From contig NC_065405.1 in assembly GCF_024362695.1 (NCBI RefSeq), positions 18,009,900-18,073,899 of the forward strand: a stretch of 64,000 bases of DNA. Reading direction: 5' to 3'. The number at the start of each line of letters is the position of its first letter. Within the stretch, counting starts at the first letter, position 1. Position numbers and translations under genes: made by a program. The stretch comes from Pectinophora gossypiella (taxonomy: Eukaryota; Arthropoda; Insecta; Lepidoptera; Gelechiidae). Shown in pieces: positions 50,682-60,290 of this stretch. The notes below the pieces were generated by a model. That model was not told the DNA's origin, made no database searches, and was given only the letters and a program-made list of their open reading frames with translations.

Positions 50682-50815
50682 GTTCATGACTATGATCCTT
50701 ATTGGTCTAGTCAGATGTACATCCATCGCAGGGCGAACTAAGTATATACCTCACAGCCGTATCGCCGTCTATCATGGTCGAGACAACTGTGCTAGTGAAA
50801 ATTGCACTTTAGGTT
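50682..50815 (-). mobile_element. SINE-C tail, diverged
   Basis: TTCATGACTATGATCCTTAT, ACATCCATCGCAGGGCGAAC and GTGCTAGTGAAAATTGCACT match 33726-33885 with many changes. Confidence 0.6.
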
Positions 50816-50902
50816 CAGATAAAGATATCATTGATTTGTAAAACATGGTAAGTACATTGTTGTTATGTTGGTTTAATGTTTAGAATATAAACATAGTGTA
50901 GA

Positions 50903-51207
50903 TGCTGACACAGCGCTAGCGCATGGCTAGCGGAGGCCCTCGGTTCGTACATTCAGTCTCTACGTGTCAGAGCAACCGGCGACACGCGTATTGATCATCG
51001 GGTTTAGCACCGTAAACACGCGACTCTTTCTCGCCGCAACAGACCATCTGTCTTTTTCTATGCAGTACTGTGAGAGAGTGACGTATGTCGTGGCGAGAAA
51101 GAGTCGCACGCTTACGGTGCTAAGCACAAAAGTACAAAACAATCACGTGTTTTATCAGAAGGATTAGTAGTTGCTTCCGCTAACCATGCGCTAGTGCTGC
51201 GTCAGCA
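50903..51207. mobile_element. 305-bp foldback element with two nested inverted repeats
   Basis: The outer arms TGCTGACACAGCGCTAGCGC (50903) and GCGCTAGTGCTGCGTCAGCA (ends 51207) are inverted over about 35 bp. An inner pair at 51004-51035 and 51092-51123 (TTAGCACCGTAAACACGCGA, and its near complement) is inverted over 32 bp. No ORF and no clear target duplication. Single copy in the window. Confidence 0.8.
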
Positions 51208-51291
51208 GCAACAATAGCATCACATTTGCATCCCGAAGCTGTAAGAAATACTTAAAACACATAAGATAGGTTACTTAGTCACGTACTGACG

Positions 51292-51640
51292 GTCTTCTAT
51301 CGTGTGGGTTGTGAGGTGGATTACCAACCCTATCAACCCTGGTGTCATGGTAACTACTGAGCCACAAAAGGCCCTTGTCATGGCTCATGTAACGACTACT
51401 AACTTACATCAGTAAGTAGTAATCGGGACCAACGGCTTAACGTCATTAAAATCGTCGGCTTAAAATCAGAAGCACGGATCATGTTTCTTTCGGAAAAATC
51501 AGGTGATCAGCCTGTAATGTCCTATAACCAAACTAGGGATCATGAAGTGATTTTCGTGATGTGTCCCCACTGGGATTTGAACCTGTGACCTCCGGATCGT
51601 GAGCCCAACGCTGAAACGACTGGACCACGGAGGCCGTTAC
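51292..51640 (-). mobile_element. SINE-A, full length with a small internal duplication
   Basis: Tail TCTTCTATCGTGTGGGTTGT to head GACTGGACCACGGAGGCCGT at 51638. The core is interrupted by about 25 bp (ATTAAAATCGTCGGCTTAAA). Confidence 0.9.
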
Positions 51641-52068
51641 GTACTGGCGGTGCCCATTCGAAACACCACAACCACGCTTGACATTGGAATCCTTATGATG
51701 ACAAGTCCATCGCCCTTTATAAAATTTAGATAGTTCATTGTGTTAGAGGGGACGAACTCTTCATGTCGACTTTTGCGACATGCTCGCGAGCATAAGTAGC
51801 GAAATAAAATTTCCTGACTTCATCTTACTAGTAGGCCAAAGTTGAAACCGTTTATATCATAATAACCAAATTTTCAGTTCAGCTACGAATTGGGGCAAAT
51901 TATCTCTTACAATTAAACCAGCTTTGGGAAGTTTCGTCGTTGAAGGCAAGGAATGCAGCGCAGTGTGTAACATAATTGGATACGCTCCTGTTGCTGTTTT
52001 TAAATTGGTAATAACATAACATAGCATGGCATCACGCCTGCATCTTCGAAGAGGTAGGTTGAGGTGTA
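51641..52068. other. Unassigned stretch
   Basis: An 82-codon minus ORF (52105-51857) overlaps the MITE-N edge and has no known motif. Confidence 0.3.
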
Positions 52069-52172
52069 CTGGGGGGTAAAAATGGCCACATTGAAGCACA
52101 TACAATTAAATGTCAAATAGCAATGTCGCTTTCTTAGATGAATTGCTTTGATGTGACCATTTTACCCCCCTG
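52069..52172. mobile_element. MITE-N copy 3, shortest and best preserved
   Basis: 104 bp with ends CTGGGGGGTAAAAATGGCC and inverted GACCATTTTACCCCCCTG between TA at 52067-52068 and 52173-52174. The arms continue as ACATTGAAGC and GAATTGCTTTGATGTG. Confidence 0.88.
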
Positions 52173-52295
52173 TATTAACACTCACTCCTCGCCAGCTTTG
52201 TGTGTGTGTGTAGGTATGTAGCTGCGTTTAAAAATGAAAAGTGAAAACAAAAGAAGGAGCAAATTTGTAATAGAATATCGAATCGATTTAAATTC

Positions 52296-52456
52296 AGAAT
52301 GAAAATAGTATTTTATGCAACAGTTGTATAAGAAGGGTCAAAAAATGCGAGTGGCGTGAGTTGCGATGTGAGCCTTGGCGAACATCGCAATAAGAGACGC
52401 CACGAGCATTTTTTGACCTAGTTATACAACGTTGCATACAATACTTTTTCTACGAC
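52296..52456. mobile_element. Foldback element, about 160 bp
   Basis: The arms TATTTTATGCAACAGTTGTA, then GGGTCAAAAAATGCGAGTGG, are mirrored by GAGCATTTTTTGACC, then TATACAACGTTGCATACAAT. The centre is GCGATGTGAGCC opposed by GGCGAACATCGC. The total stem is about 70 bp with few mismatches. No ORF. Confidence 0.8.
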
Positions 52457-53007
52457 GACGTAATTTTAAACGAAACACAAAAATTTTCCAATTTATTTTC
52501 CAACGCGCGGGAAAATGGCGGCAAATGTATACTTTTTTTATAGTATATCTATGGCACCAAACAAAGTAAAGGTGCCAGTTTCCAGGTCAAAAAAAAAAAA
52601 CAACAACAATGCTTTTTTGGCGACATTATAGTACAGTTACACTTTGTAAACAATGCTTTTATAGGCCATAGAGCGTACACTTTTTCAAAGAGTTTAATTA
52701 TGTATGTACTTATATTAGACTTTTTGGTTATTTAAATGCCAGATTAAAGTAGAGGAGTAGAAAAAATAAATAACAGTATTTAGGGGTGGAAGGAAAAAAA
52801 GCTTCGTGCGGGTATATTATATTGTAACAATTGTGACATTTTGTAAAGATAGTCTTTTAACATACTTATTTAGTGTTTAACGTAAGTTTAAAAAAAAAAA
52901 ACTCAATTATACTGCTACCCATCCAATCACTTCAAGCGGCTGTACATTATATTTGGAAAACCGATTAGTATTACTAAGTAAGATTGTTTGTTTGTATGTG
53001 TACATTC
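52457..53007. other. Unassigned stretch
   Basis: A-runs at 52590-52600 and 52890-52901. Nothing recognised. Confidence 0.3.
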
Positions 53008-53419
53008 GAAAGCGAAAGCGGTATATAAAGCGAAAGTTGATGGTAGGGCTGGCAGAGGAAGACCTAGAAGGACTTACATTGACTAAATTGAAGACATCCT
53101 TAGAAAAGGTTTAGAACGATCTACTCTTAATCGGTATGCGTGTATAAAGCGGTTGATGAATGTGGAGGAAGCAATTATCACCACATAGTAATCACATAAA
53201 TGTGCTTCAATTCAATCAAGCAATTAATTATTGTATCTCTAGTATTAGTACCTAGTATTTTTCACGTGTTTTATTTTAATTGACTACTTAGGACCAATAT
53301 AAATATAGCGAAAGGGTAAGTAGTGTGAAGGAAGCAAGAGAAGTATGTCTGGATCGAAGTAAATAGAATTTTATAGTCTCTGCTTACCCCAGTGGGAAAT
53401 AGGCGTAAATTTATGTATG
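53008..53419 (+). mobile_element. LINE-G1 3' end interrupted by a 155-bp insert
   Basis: The coding tail reads AVYKAKVDGRAGRGRPRRTY after a short shift. GGAAGCAA is repeated at 53167-53174 and 53330-53337 around foreign AT-rich DNA. The 3' end CCCCAGTGGGAAATAGGCGT resumes afterwards. The eight-base duplication is compatible with a hAT-type or an unclassified insertion. Confidence 0.75.
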
Positions 53420-53939
53420 TCACATTATTGCAACATTGCGTACCTACTTATAATAACGTCCAGCAGCGTAACATACATGAATTACACTCTACAATAGTTT
53501 TGGTTCTGATATATTTGAAAACAGACGTGTCCCCATAACGTGGCGTATAAATCAAACGTCGTCTGTACCGTAAGTCCGGGCCGGAACACCAATTAAGCAG
53601 GACCCGGACAAACAAGACAGAATCACCCGAAACACGTAATTATCGCCGCCATAATTCCGGAATATCACACAAATTACAATAATCTGGAATCCCTTTTAAT
53701 GTTATTAAAAATAGCCGCTCAAACATCATGGTGAGCGAGATTCAATTAAAAAAGATTTTAACATGACACGAGACGTGTTGGAGTGGAAAATTAAATAATT
53801 ATTATGATAACGTAGTTAATTAAACAGTAAACCAGACACTTCTGTCAATTTGAAACTCAAAACTGAAATTGTAATTGGGTTTCTTCCTTATCACATACTT
53901 AACATCTTATATATCTTCTTATATAACCGGCGAGTATTT
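53420..53939. other. Unassigned stretch
   Basis: Nothing recognised. Confidence 0.3.
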
Positions 53940-54005
53940 ATATTATGGACTATACACCTCTGCCTACCCCCTCATTGATTGTTACAGGCGTGATGTTATG
54001 TAATG
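53940..54005 (+). repeat. LINE 3' tail fragment
   Basis: TATTATGGACTATACACCTC, then TGCCTACCCCCTCATTGATT and GGCGTGATGTTATGTAATG. A diverged LINE 3' end. Confidence 0.4.
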
Positions 54006-54142
54006 TAATGTTCTACCTTTTCATCGTATCCTATTATAGGTATATAACCTTTCTTTATGTCTAGTATGTAATACACGACGCAGGATGTAATACACGATCC
54101 TGACCCGATTACTTCACCAATAGTGACGGCCAATCAGCTCGC

Positions 54143-54545
54143 GCCGGCCTCTGTGGTCTAGTAATTGAGCGTTGGACTCACGATCCAGAGGCCCCGGGTT
54201 CGAATCCCGGTGGAGACATATCACAAAAAATCACATTGTGAAAGCAAATGGAATTCTATAGTCTCTGCCTATCCCGGTGGGAAATAGGCGTGAGTTTATG
54301 TATGTATGTCACTTTGTGATCCCTAGTTTGGTTAGGACGTTACAGGCTGATCACCTGATTGTCCGAAAGTAAGATGATCCGTGCTTCGGAAGGCACGTTA
54401 AGCCGTTGGTCCCGGTTACTATTTACTGATGTAAGTGAGTAATCGTTACATGAGCCATGTCAGGGGCTTTTGGCGGCTCAATCATAACCCTGACACCAGG
54501 TTTGATGAGACTGGTATTCCACCTCACAACCCACACGATAAGAAG
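54143..54545 (+). mobile_element. SINE-A, full length, holding a LINE-G1 insertion and joined to LINE-S
   Basis: The head GGCCTCTGTGGTCTAGTAAT is followed by the B-box GGGTTCGAATCCCGGTGGAG, the insertion at 54242-54308, the core at 54379-54415, and the tail CACACGATAAGAAGAAGAA. The 3' end passes without a break into LINE-S sequence. Confidence 0.92.
54242..54308 (+). mobile_element. 67-bp LINE-G1 insertion inside SINE-A
   Basis: It carries only the last 67 bp of LINE-G1 (AGCAAATGGAATTCTATAGT to GTTTATGTATGTATG). The SINE sequence TCACATTGTGA / TCACTTTGTGA is duplicated at 54231-54241 and 54309-54319. An extreme 5' truncation. Confidence 0.88.
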
Positions 54546-54705
54546 AAGAATATCAAAAATGTTAGAAAGAACACAACACTTTAGTATTTAGGTACACCTC
54601 CGACTACGGAACAGAAAAAGAGGTTGGAAGGGCTTAGTGAGCGCGAAACGCGCTCCGTACAAGTATGAGCAAATAGTTCATACTTCAGCTTATAAGAAGC
54701 AGAAG
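54546..54705 (+). mobile_element. LINE-S segment joined to SINE-A
   Basis: TATCAAAAATGTTAGAAAGA, ACAACACTTTAGTATTTAGG and AAGTATGAGCAAATAGTTCA match the reverse complement of 43745-43878. It is truncated after AGCTTATAAG. Confidence 0.85.
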
Positions 54706-54756
54706 CTCGTGACAACTAATACTTCAGAACCCCGATACCTACCCCATCGGCGTAGT

Positions 54757-54985
54757 TGACGATTTCCCTCATACAGTGCTTACCGCTATCGAGCCACTAA
54801 GGTCGACATAAATCTTTCAAATAGTATCCTCTCAGATGACGCCCTGAGCCGAAATTTGCGCCCACTGAGTACTCTCAGGCCTAACGTCTTAAATTATGTA
54901 CCAGATGAAAGCCCTGAGCGCTCTCCATTTGTCCGGCAAGGAGTCAGTGCCATCTACAGCAATTTTACAATAAATAGTACATAAA
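54757..54985 (+). mobile_element. LINE-P 3' fragment
   Basis: TTTCCCTCATACAGTGCTTA, CTATCGAGCCACTAAGG, CTCAGATGACGCCCTGAGCC, ending near TTTTACAATAAATAGTA. Same extent as the MITE-J insert but more diverged. Confidence 0.8.
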
Positions 54986-55479
54986 CAATATCAGGCGGGT
55001 CCAGCAGATATGGAGTTATACATTAAATCCACAAGAGATAGTCCATCGAAGCAAAATAGACTTTTGAATTGCCGTATGGACTCAAGTGGGTCAATGCTAT
55101 TTACCTATAGCAACAGTCACTGCAACAAAGAACTGCATTGTTTTGAAACTATGAATCAAAGTAGAACATTGTTCAAAACCGGAACACCGTTCGCTCAAAA
55201 ACTTGATAGCAAAATATTTATCTTGGTGTCATCAAAATATTTTTCCCCAAAGATTGATAGTCTACCTGCCACCACGGCATCAATCCATGCGAACATTGAT
55301 GTTACACAAGCGAGAGGGATTGACACTGAATAATTTCGCCATTCAGTTACGTCGCCTGCGAATAACGAGAGTGCAGTGGTGTTAATCAAAAAGCGCTGAT
55401 TCAATGCATGTTTTAACTACTTAATAATCTTTCTTGTGTATATTCCGGATCCCACTTATCGGTTTATTACAAAAGTGAC
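54986..55479. other. Unassigned stretch with overlapping opposite-strand ORFs
   Basis: A plus ORF of 107 codons (55010-55333) and a minus ORF of 69 codons (55404-55195) overlap. Neither shows a known domain. I cannot decide whether either is real. Confidence 0.3.
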
Positions 55480-56092
55480 ATCTTCTATCGTGTGGGTTGT
55501 GAGATCGAGTACCAACCTCATCAACCCTGGTGTCAGGTTTACTATTGAGCCGCTAAAGGCCCCTGACATGGCTCATAATTCCGTAACAGTAAGTAGTAAC
55601 AGGAACTAACGTGCTTTCTGAAGGCTTAATGTGCCTTCCGAAGCACGGATCATTTTACTTTCGGACAATCTGGTGATCAACCTGTAATGTTCTAATTAAA
55701 GCACATGGTAACGGGTTCTTACCGCGTTTAAATGTAGATATGAGACTCCCGATATTTCGACACTGTTGCAAGTGCCATGATCACAGGATGACTGATGAGA
55801 TTGGAGTGGAGTAGGTAGATCTATAATTTTCTACGGGCAGACATATCTGTCTACCTTCTTCCTTTGCCACTTGTTTATGTTTTTGATATCAGAACCATCT
55901 GAACTCGCACCAAACTCACTACGACAATTGCTTTAATTATGATAAAAACCACGTAAACTTAAAACAATGTAATGTCCTAACCAAACTAGGGACCACAAAG
56001 TCATTTTCATGATATGTCCCCACCGGGAATCGAACCCGGGACCTCTGGATCGTGTGCCCAATGCTCAACCATTGCACCACGTAGGTGATAAA
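55480..56092 (-). mobile_element. SINE-A split by FB-R
   Basis: The tail TCTTCTATCGTGTGGGTTGT at 55483 and the head (CAATGCTCAACCATTGCACC, 56059-56078) are one SINE-A. The middle is interrupted by 275 bp of FB-R at 55696-55970. Confidence 0.88.
55696..55970 (+). mobile_element. FB-R, long copy inserted in SINE-A
   Basis: It starts TTAAAGCACATGGTAACGGG and contains CCCGATATTTCGACACTG, TTGCAAGTGCCATGATCACA, and ends CGTAAACTTAAAACAATGT. The host SINE sequence AATGT(T/C)CTAA is duplicated at 55686-55695 and 55971-55980. Unlike the 130-bp copy it carries about 200 bp of unique middle sequence. Confidence 0.85.
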
Positions 56093-56481
56093 AGTGACTG
56101 CCACTTCATCTTTCAGCTAAGCTAAGCTAGACTAAGACAATTCCGGTTACGTTATCAAGGCTCCGGAAATACATTTTCCCTGGCGTAATGGGTTTTCTCA
56201 AGGTGTCTTCCTTCACGGTTTTAGTAGTTGACTTCATGAAATTATTTACAATCTGTGTTAAAATTGAGTAAGTTATAAAAAAATATTGCTGTACGATACC
56301 CATGTCAAAAACTTGTCTGAATGTTAACAAAAACATCCCATTTTATGTTCCGAAAACTCAATTTTACGACTTGCTTTACGGTACTGTAAAACGGTTCGCG
56401 AATACCTGTTACGATGGGCTTAGTGAGTGACAATTGAGAAGTAACCAACTTGTTGGAGGTTAGAATTTAAGAGGCATTATT
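56093..56481. other. Unassigned stretch with a SINE-D remnant
   Basis: 56150-56222 on the minus strand weakly resembles the middle of SINE-D (GAAGGAAGACACC, then GAAAATGTATTTCCGGAG). Nothing else recognised. Confidence 0.35.
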
Positions 56482-56691
56482 ATGGAATACAATGCCGCTG
56501 CAATAGAAGTAAAAGCATTCAGCACGGTAAACTTCCATCTCACTACTGACGATAGAAAAATACTGAACTTTAGCTTGAAAACCTTACAGATCTTTTCAAC
56601 TCTCGTTGTGTTTACGTTTTACATAGCATTTATTGTGGCACAAATAAATTGTGAACAGGAGTACTGCCCTCGTCCTGCCATTTCACATTAG
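56482..56691 (+). CDS. Unrecognised 69-codon ORF with one membrane-like segment
   Basis: The frame reads MEYNAAAIEVKAFSTVNFHL, then TTDDRKILNFSLKTLQIFST, then LVVFTFYIAFIVAQIN and CEQEYCPRPAISH with a stop at 56689-56691. Residues 40-55 form a hydrophobic segment long enough to cross a membrane. The layout vaguely recalls a last exon of an insect chemoreceptor, but the diagnostic motif is not present, so I do not assign it. It may equally be chance. No promoter, splice site or neighbour supports it. Confidence 0.15.
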   Translation: MEYNAAAIEVKAFSTVNFHLTTDDRKILNFSLKTLQIFSTLVVFTFYIAFIVAQINCEQEYCPRPAISH

Positions 56692-56879
56692 GTACGCTAG
56701 ATAATCGAGCTCCATATTAGGCTATAATAATAAATGTCACTGACTGTCACGCAAAATCTTGGTCAATAATTACACTTAAAATTAAAAAATTAAAAAACCA
56801 GAAAAAAGCCGCCTAACAGCAGACCAGCTCAGTGTTTCCAGAAGACATTAGTGTTTCAAATGTCAGATTCCACATATGC

Positions 56880-57128
56880 TTGCAAGCAAACTGAGCGTGT
56901 AACATTCCTATCACACCTAACAAACGACCTGATGACCTTGAAGACTTGAACCGATTTCCACCTATCATAGCTAAGAACACTCTCGACTGATGTACCTTTC
57001 AAACAAAAAAAACGCATTAAAATCGGATCATCCGTTTGGGACCTACGATGCCACAGACAGACACATACACATTTACACAGACACGTCAAACTTATAACAC
57101 CCCGTCGTTTTTGCGTCGGGGGTTAAAA
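56880..57128 (+). repeat. Dispersed insect repeat ending GCGTCGGGGGTTAA
   Basis: AAAATCGGATCATCCGTTTG, ACGATGCCACAGACAGACAC, GACACGTCAAACTTATAACA and TTTTTGCGTCGGGGGTTAAA. I know this word order as a dispersed repeat in lepidopteran DNA. The minus ORF at 57089-56856 is inside it. Confidence 0.65.
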
Positions 57129-57429
57129 ATTAGCGGCACGCTATGATGGCCGTTTTGACGTTGTTCCTGTTCATGAAGTGTCGTATTATTTGATAACTTT
57201 GTTAAAGGAGCAAATAGTTGTACTTTATTCGTTGGAGTTTCGTGTTAAGTTGTAACTGTAAATAAATTGACGGAGTGATTTATTAACACGATTATGCCAA
57301 ATCGGGAATCATAGCGTGCTGCTTGTTTAAGTCGTTTAAGCTTAACGCAAACACTGACTCTACTGGTCCCCGTTGTGTCACCGACATGTTGGTGTGGTGT
57401 TACTACAGCAGAAATATCTCCCTAGCATT
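57129..57429. other. Unassigned stretch
   Basis: Nothing recognised. Confidence 0.3.
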
Positions 57430-57755
57430 ATCCCGTTTTTCGCAAAGGTCCGCTTACCTAACCTGAAGATTTGACAGGTCCGACTTTTACAGAAGCGACT
57501 GCCTGTCTAACCTTCCAACACGCGAAGGGTATACCAGCCCAATACAGAAGTCACATACCTCCGAAAATGCATTTCTCGGGAATATGGGTTTCTTCACGAT
57601 GTTTTCCTTCACCGCTGAGCACGTGATTATCATTTATGATCCAAACATGAATTAGAAAACAAATTCGACAATCATTGGTCATTGACCTGTGCTGGATTCG
57701 AATCTGCGGCCTCATAATGAGAGACAAGCGTTCTACCAACTGCTACGGCTCGTAC
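57430..57755 (-). mobile_element. SINE-D, full length
   Basis: Tail GCATTATCCCGTTTTTCGCA at 57423 through TTGACAGGTCCGACTTTTAC, the middle CCTTCACCGCTGAGCACGTG, and the head GCTGGATTCGAATCTGCGGC (B-box) to CAACTGCTACGGCTC. About 325 bp, the best-preserved SINE-D here. Confidence 0.9.
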
Positions 57756-58025
57756 ATCACATTAAACCTACAAATTTTGAGTCTGTCGTCTTTACACACA
57801 AGCGGTAGAGTACATTCATGCTACACCAGTTTTATATTAAGGTGCTGGAATAGCTGGCGCGAATTGAATATCGCAATAAAATATTTCATATGAAATTGAC
57901 TTTACTTTTATTTTATGCAATACTAGATGTTTCTTTGCAGGTACTTACGTGCAGCTATTTTTGGGATCTCTTTGAAAACACCAAATTGGAATAGTATGGA
58001 GGATCCATATCCTCAGGGAGGCCTG

Positions 58026-58034
<9 letters not shown>
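57756..58034. other. Unassigned short stretch
   Basis: Nothing recognised before the CA microsatellite. Confidence 0.3.

Positions 58035-58063
<29 letters not shown>
58035..58063. repeat. (AC)n microsatellite
   Basis: About 14 AC units, interrupted just upstream by ATACACAT. Confidence 0.95.
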
Positions 58064-58065
<2 letters not shown>

Positions 58066-58074
58066 AGCGCCTAC

Positions 58075-58268
58075 TTAATGCATTTCTGGGATTGTGACTT
58101 TCCGCACGATGTTTTCCTTCACTATTGAGCGCGTGATAATCATTTATGATCCAAACAGTCATGAATTTGAAAACAAACGACAATCATTGGTTTAAGCCTG
58201 TGCTGGAGCCGACCCTGCGACCTCAAAGTAAGAGGCAAGCGTTCTACCAACTGGGCTACCACGGCTCA
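58075..58268 (-). mobile_element. SINE-D, 5' half
   Basis: CGATGTTTTCCTTCACTATT, GAGCGCGTGATAATCATTTA, then the head GAGCCGACCCTGCGACCTCA to CTGGGCTACCACGGCTC. The 3' tail is missing. Confidence 0.85.
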
Positions 58269-59090
58269 CACGGGTGTTTAGTATTTTAGGAATATTTTTC
58301 TAATATTTAAGATACAGATATTCAATATTTATCTTGTCTTAAGTAACGCTCTCTTATCTAGTCTATTTCTTATAAATTATAAAGAGGTTGATATTGTTTA
58401 TGTGGGTGTAGTCTAGATAAAGCTGTACCGTCGGTGAAAAGTAATACAAGTCCAAAATTCAAGTTTTGAGAAAATCGAGTTTAAAGTTAAAAACATTCTA
58501 GCTCGCGACTTATAAGGAATAATGGAACAGAAGTTAGATGTGTCAATAGGTGATGATGGAAGGTTTCTTTTCTAATATTTAGTTATATTTAGAACCTAAA
58601 CAGAAATAGTAGAGGATCAAAATAAATTACATGTATCAGTTGACACCAACTTTTATACTGTGTAAATTGATACAAGTCTACTTATACCTTTTTACACACA
58701 TAACTATACAAAAGTCATCGTTGATATATCATATTTCAATTATTAATTTTACAGACTTATTCTAGAAAAAACAAAATGTCTTGGAAGAAAGTTTATTTCA
58801 TAATGTTGTAGAAAGGCAAAATTCTATTTATTTCCTTTAAAAAGTAAAGAAACGTAACTTATATCAATTGACACAAACGATAAACTATAACGAATTTGTG
58901 TCAAGTGGTTTAACATGACTTATTTTTTCGGTTTTATTGTGTAAAATGATACATGTTTTTACGAATTTCTAATAAATGAATACATTTAATAACTTCTAAT
59001 AAATAATAATAAACTTAAAACAATGTAAAAACAATGTATATAATAAGATATTTTTGTTATGATTTTACTCTCAAAACTCATAAATAACCG

Positions 59091-59154
59091 GAATATAATA
59101 TTTTGCGAACGTAATATTTTGCGAATGTAATATTTTGAGAATATAATATTATGA
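59091..59154. repeat. Four 16-bp tandem repeats
   Basis: Units: GAATATAATATTTTGC, GAACGTAATATTTTGC, GAATGTAATATTTTGA, GAATATAATATTATGA. They lie inside the 3-kb transposon. Confidence 0.9.
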
Positions 59155-59801
59155 GAACGAAGGAAAACCACCACTGCTGCCCACTACAAACACATTTTGT
59201 CCACTACACTACGCCCCTAATCAAAACCACTTTTGGTTCATTTTTGCAGTCAAAATCTTACAAATTCAATTATGATAATATTTCCACCCCTAACAAATGA
59301 AGGTAAGAGGAATCATATTAAGACTGGTCATTAGAAATGTTTCGAGCTAGCCTGGCAGTATGGCCTGGAGATAAAGGTGATGTACCTACGTACTTTTAAA
59401 CCAAAATCACACAAACCGGTAAGTGTTACTTCTTTCTTGCTGAAACTAATTAAAAGATCACAACTCATTCTACAATCAAAATCCCCTAAAGTAAAGTAAA
59501 ATTCGAATTATCAAAATTCCCGGTCTAATGGTAGCCCGCAACATTGACAGAACGATAAACGGAGGCGAATCAATGTTGACGATAAGAATAGGTAGTGAAA
59601 ATGAAGATCATTGGTTCACCTCCAAACCTATAGGCTACACAGGGCTATCCTCAGACCATGACCATGACCACCATGGACCATGGTCTGTTATGGTTAAGCT
59701 AAATGAGCTCGTTTCCGCAAAACTCTACACGTAAGCACACGTGGGGGACTTTCCGCGTATCCTCGCGTATGGACCACTATTGTGAAGTGGGCAAACTTCC
59801 C

Positions 59802-59878
59802 ACTATATCATCATCATCCTCCTGCCCTTATCTCACTCTAGGTGGGGTCGGCACAACATGTATGGGCAAATGTCCCAT
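59802..59878 (-). repeat. LINE 3' tail with ATC repeats
   Basis: TATCATCATCATCCTCCTGC, then TCTAGGTGGGGTCGGCACAA and CATGTATGGGCAAATGTCC. A common lepidopteran LINE end in minus orientation. SINE-A inserted at its edge. Confidence 0.6.
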
Positions 59879-59992
59879 CTTCTTCTTCTTCTATCGTGTG
59901 GATTGTGAGGTGAATTACCAACCCCATCAACCCTGGTGTCAGGGTTATAACTAAGCCGCCATAGGCCCCTAACTTGACTCAATGAATACTCG
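59879..59992 (-). mobile_element. SINE-A tail inside the LINE tail
   Basis: CTTCTTCTTCTTCTATCGTG to GCCATAGGCCCCTAACTTGA. A 10-bp duplication AATGTCCCAT (59869-59878 and 59993-60002) flanks it. 5'-truncated. Confidence 0.88.
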
Positions 59993-60184
59993 AATGTCCC
60001 ATATGTAATGTTATTTTAATGGGCTCAGTTTTCCGCATAAACGCAAGTGGTCCATTATGCGTGCTTTTATTGACTATGTAAGCCAACTAACTCCTTTCAG
60101 AAGCTCAAATACCTCCTGGGATTTTTACAAACTTTATGACCTGGTTTAATTAAGGGGTTGTGCCCATGGTGTTGCCAATTATTT

Positions 60185-60290
60185 ATTCTAATCTAATCTA
60201 TCCTACAAGATTCCCACTGCTGGGCAAAGGCCTCCCCTTCCTCTTTCCATTTTTCACAGTCCTGTGCGTAATTCTCTCTTATGTAATCAA
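60185..60290 (-). mobile_element. LINE-Q 3' end
   Basis: TTCTAATCTAATCTATCCTA, then CAAGATTCCCACTGCTGGGC and AAAGGCCTCCCCTTCCTC are the reverse complement of 36960-37035. On the minus strand it encodes WEEEXEAFAQQW-like residues before the tail. Confidence 0.8.
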
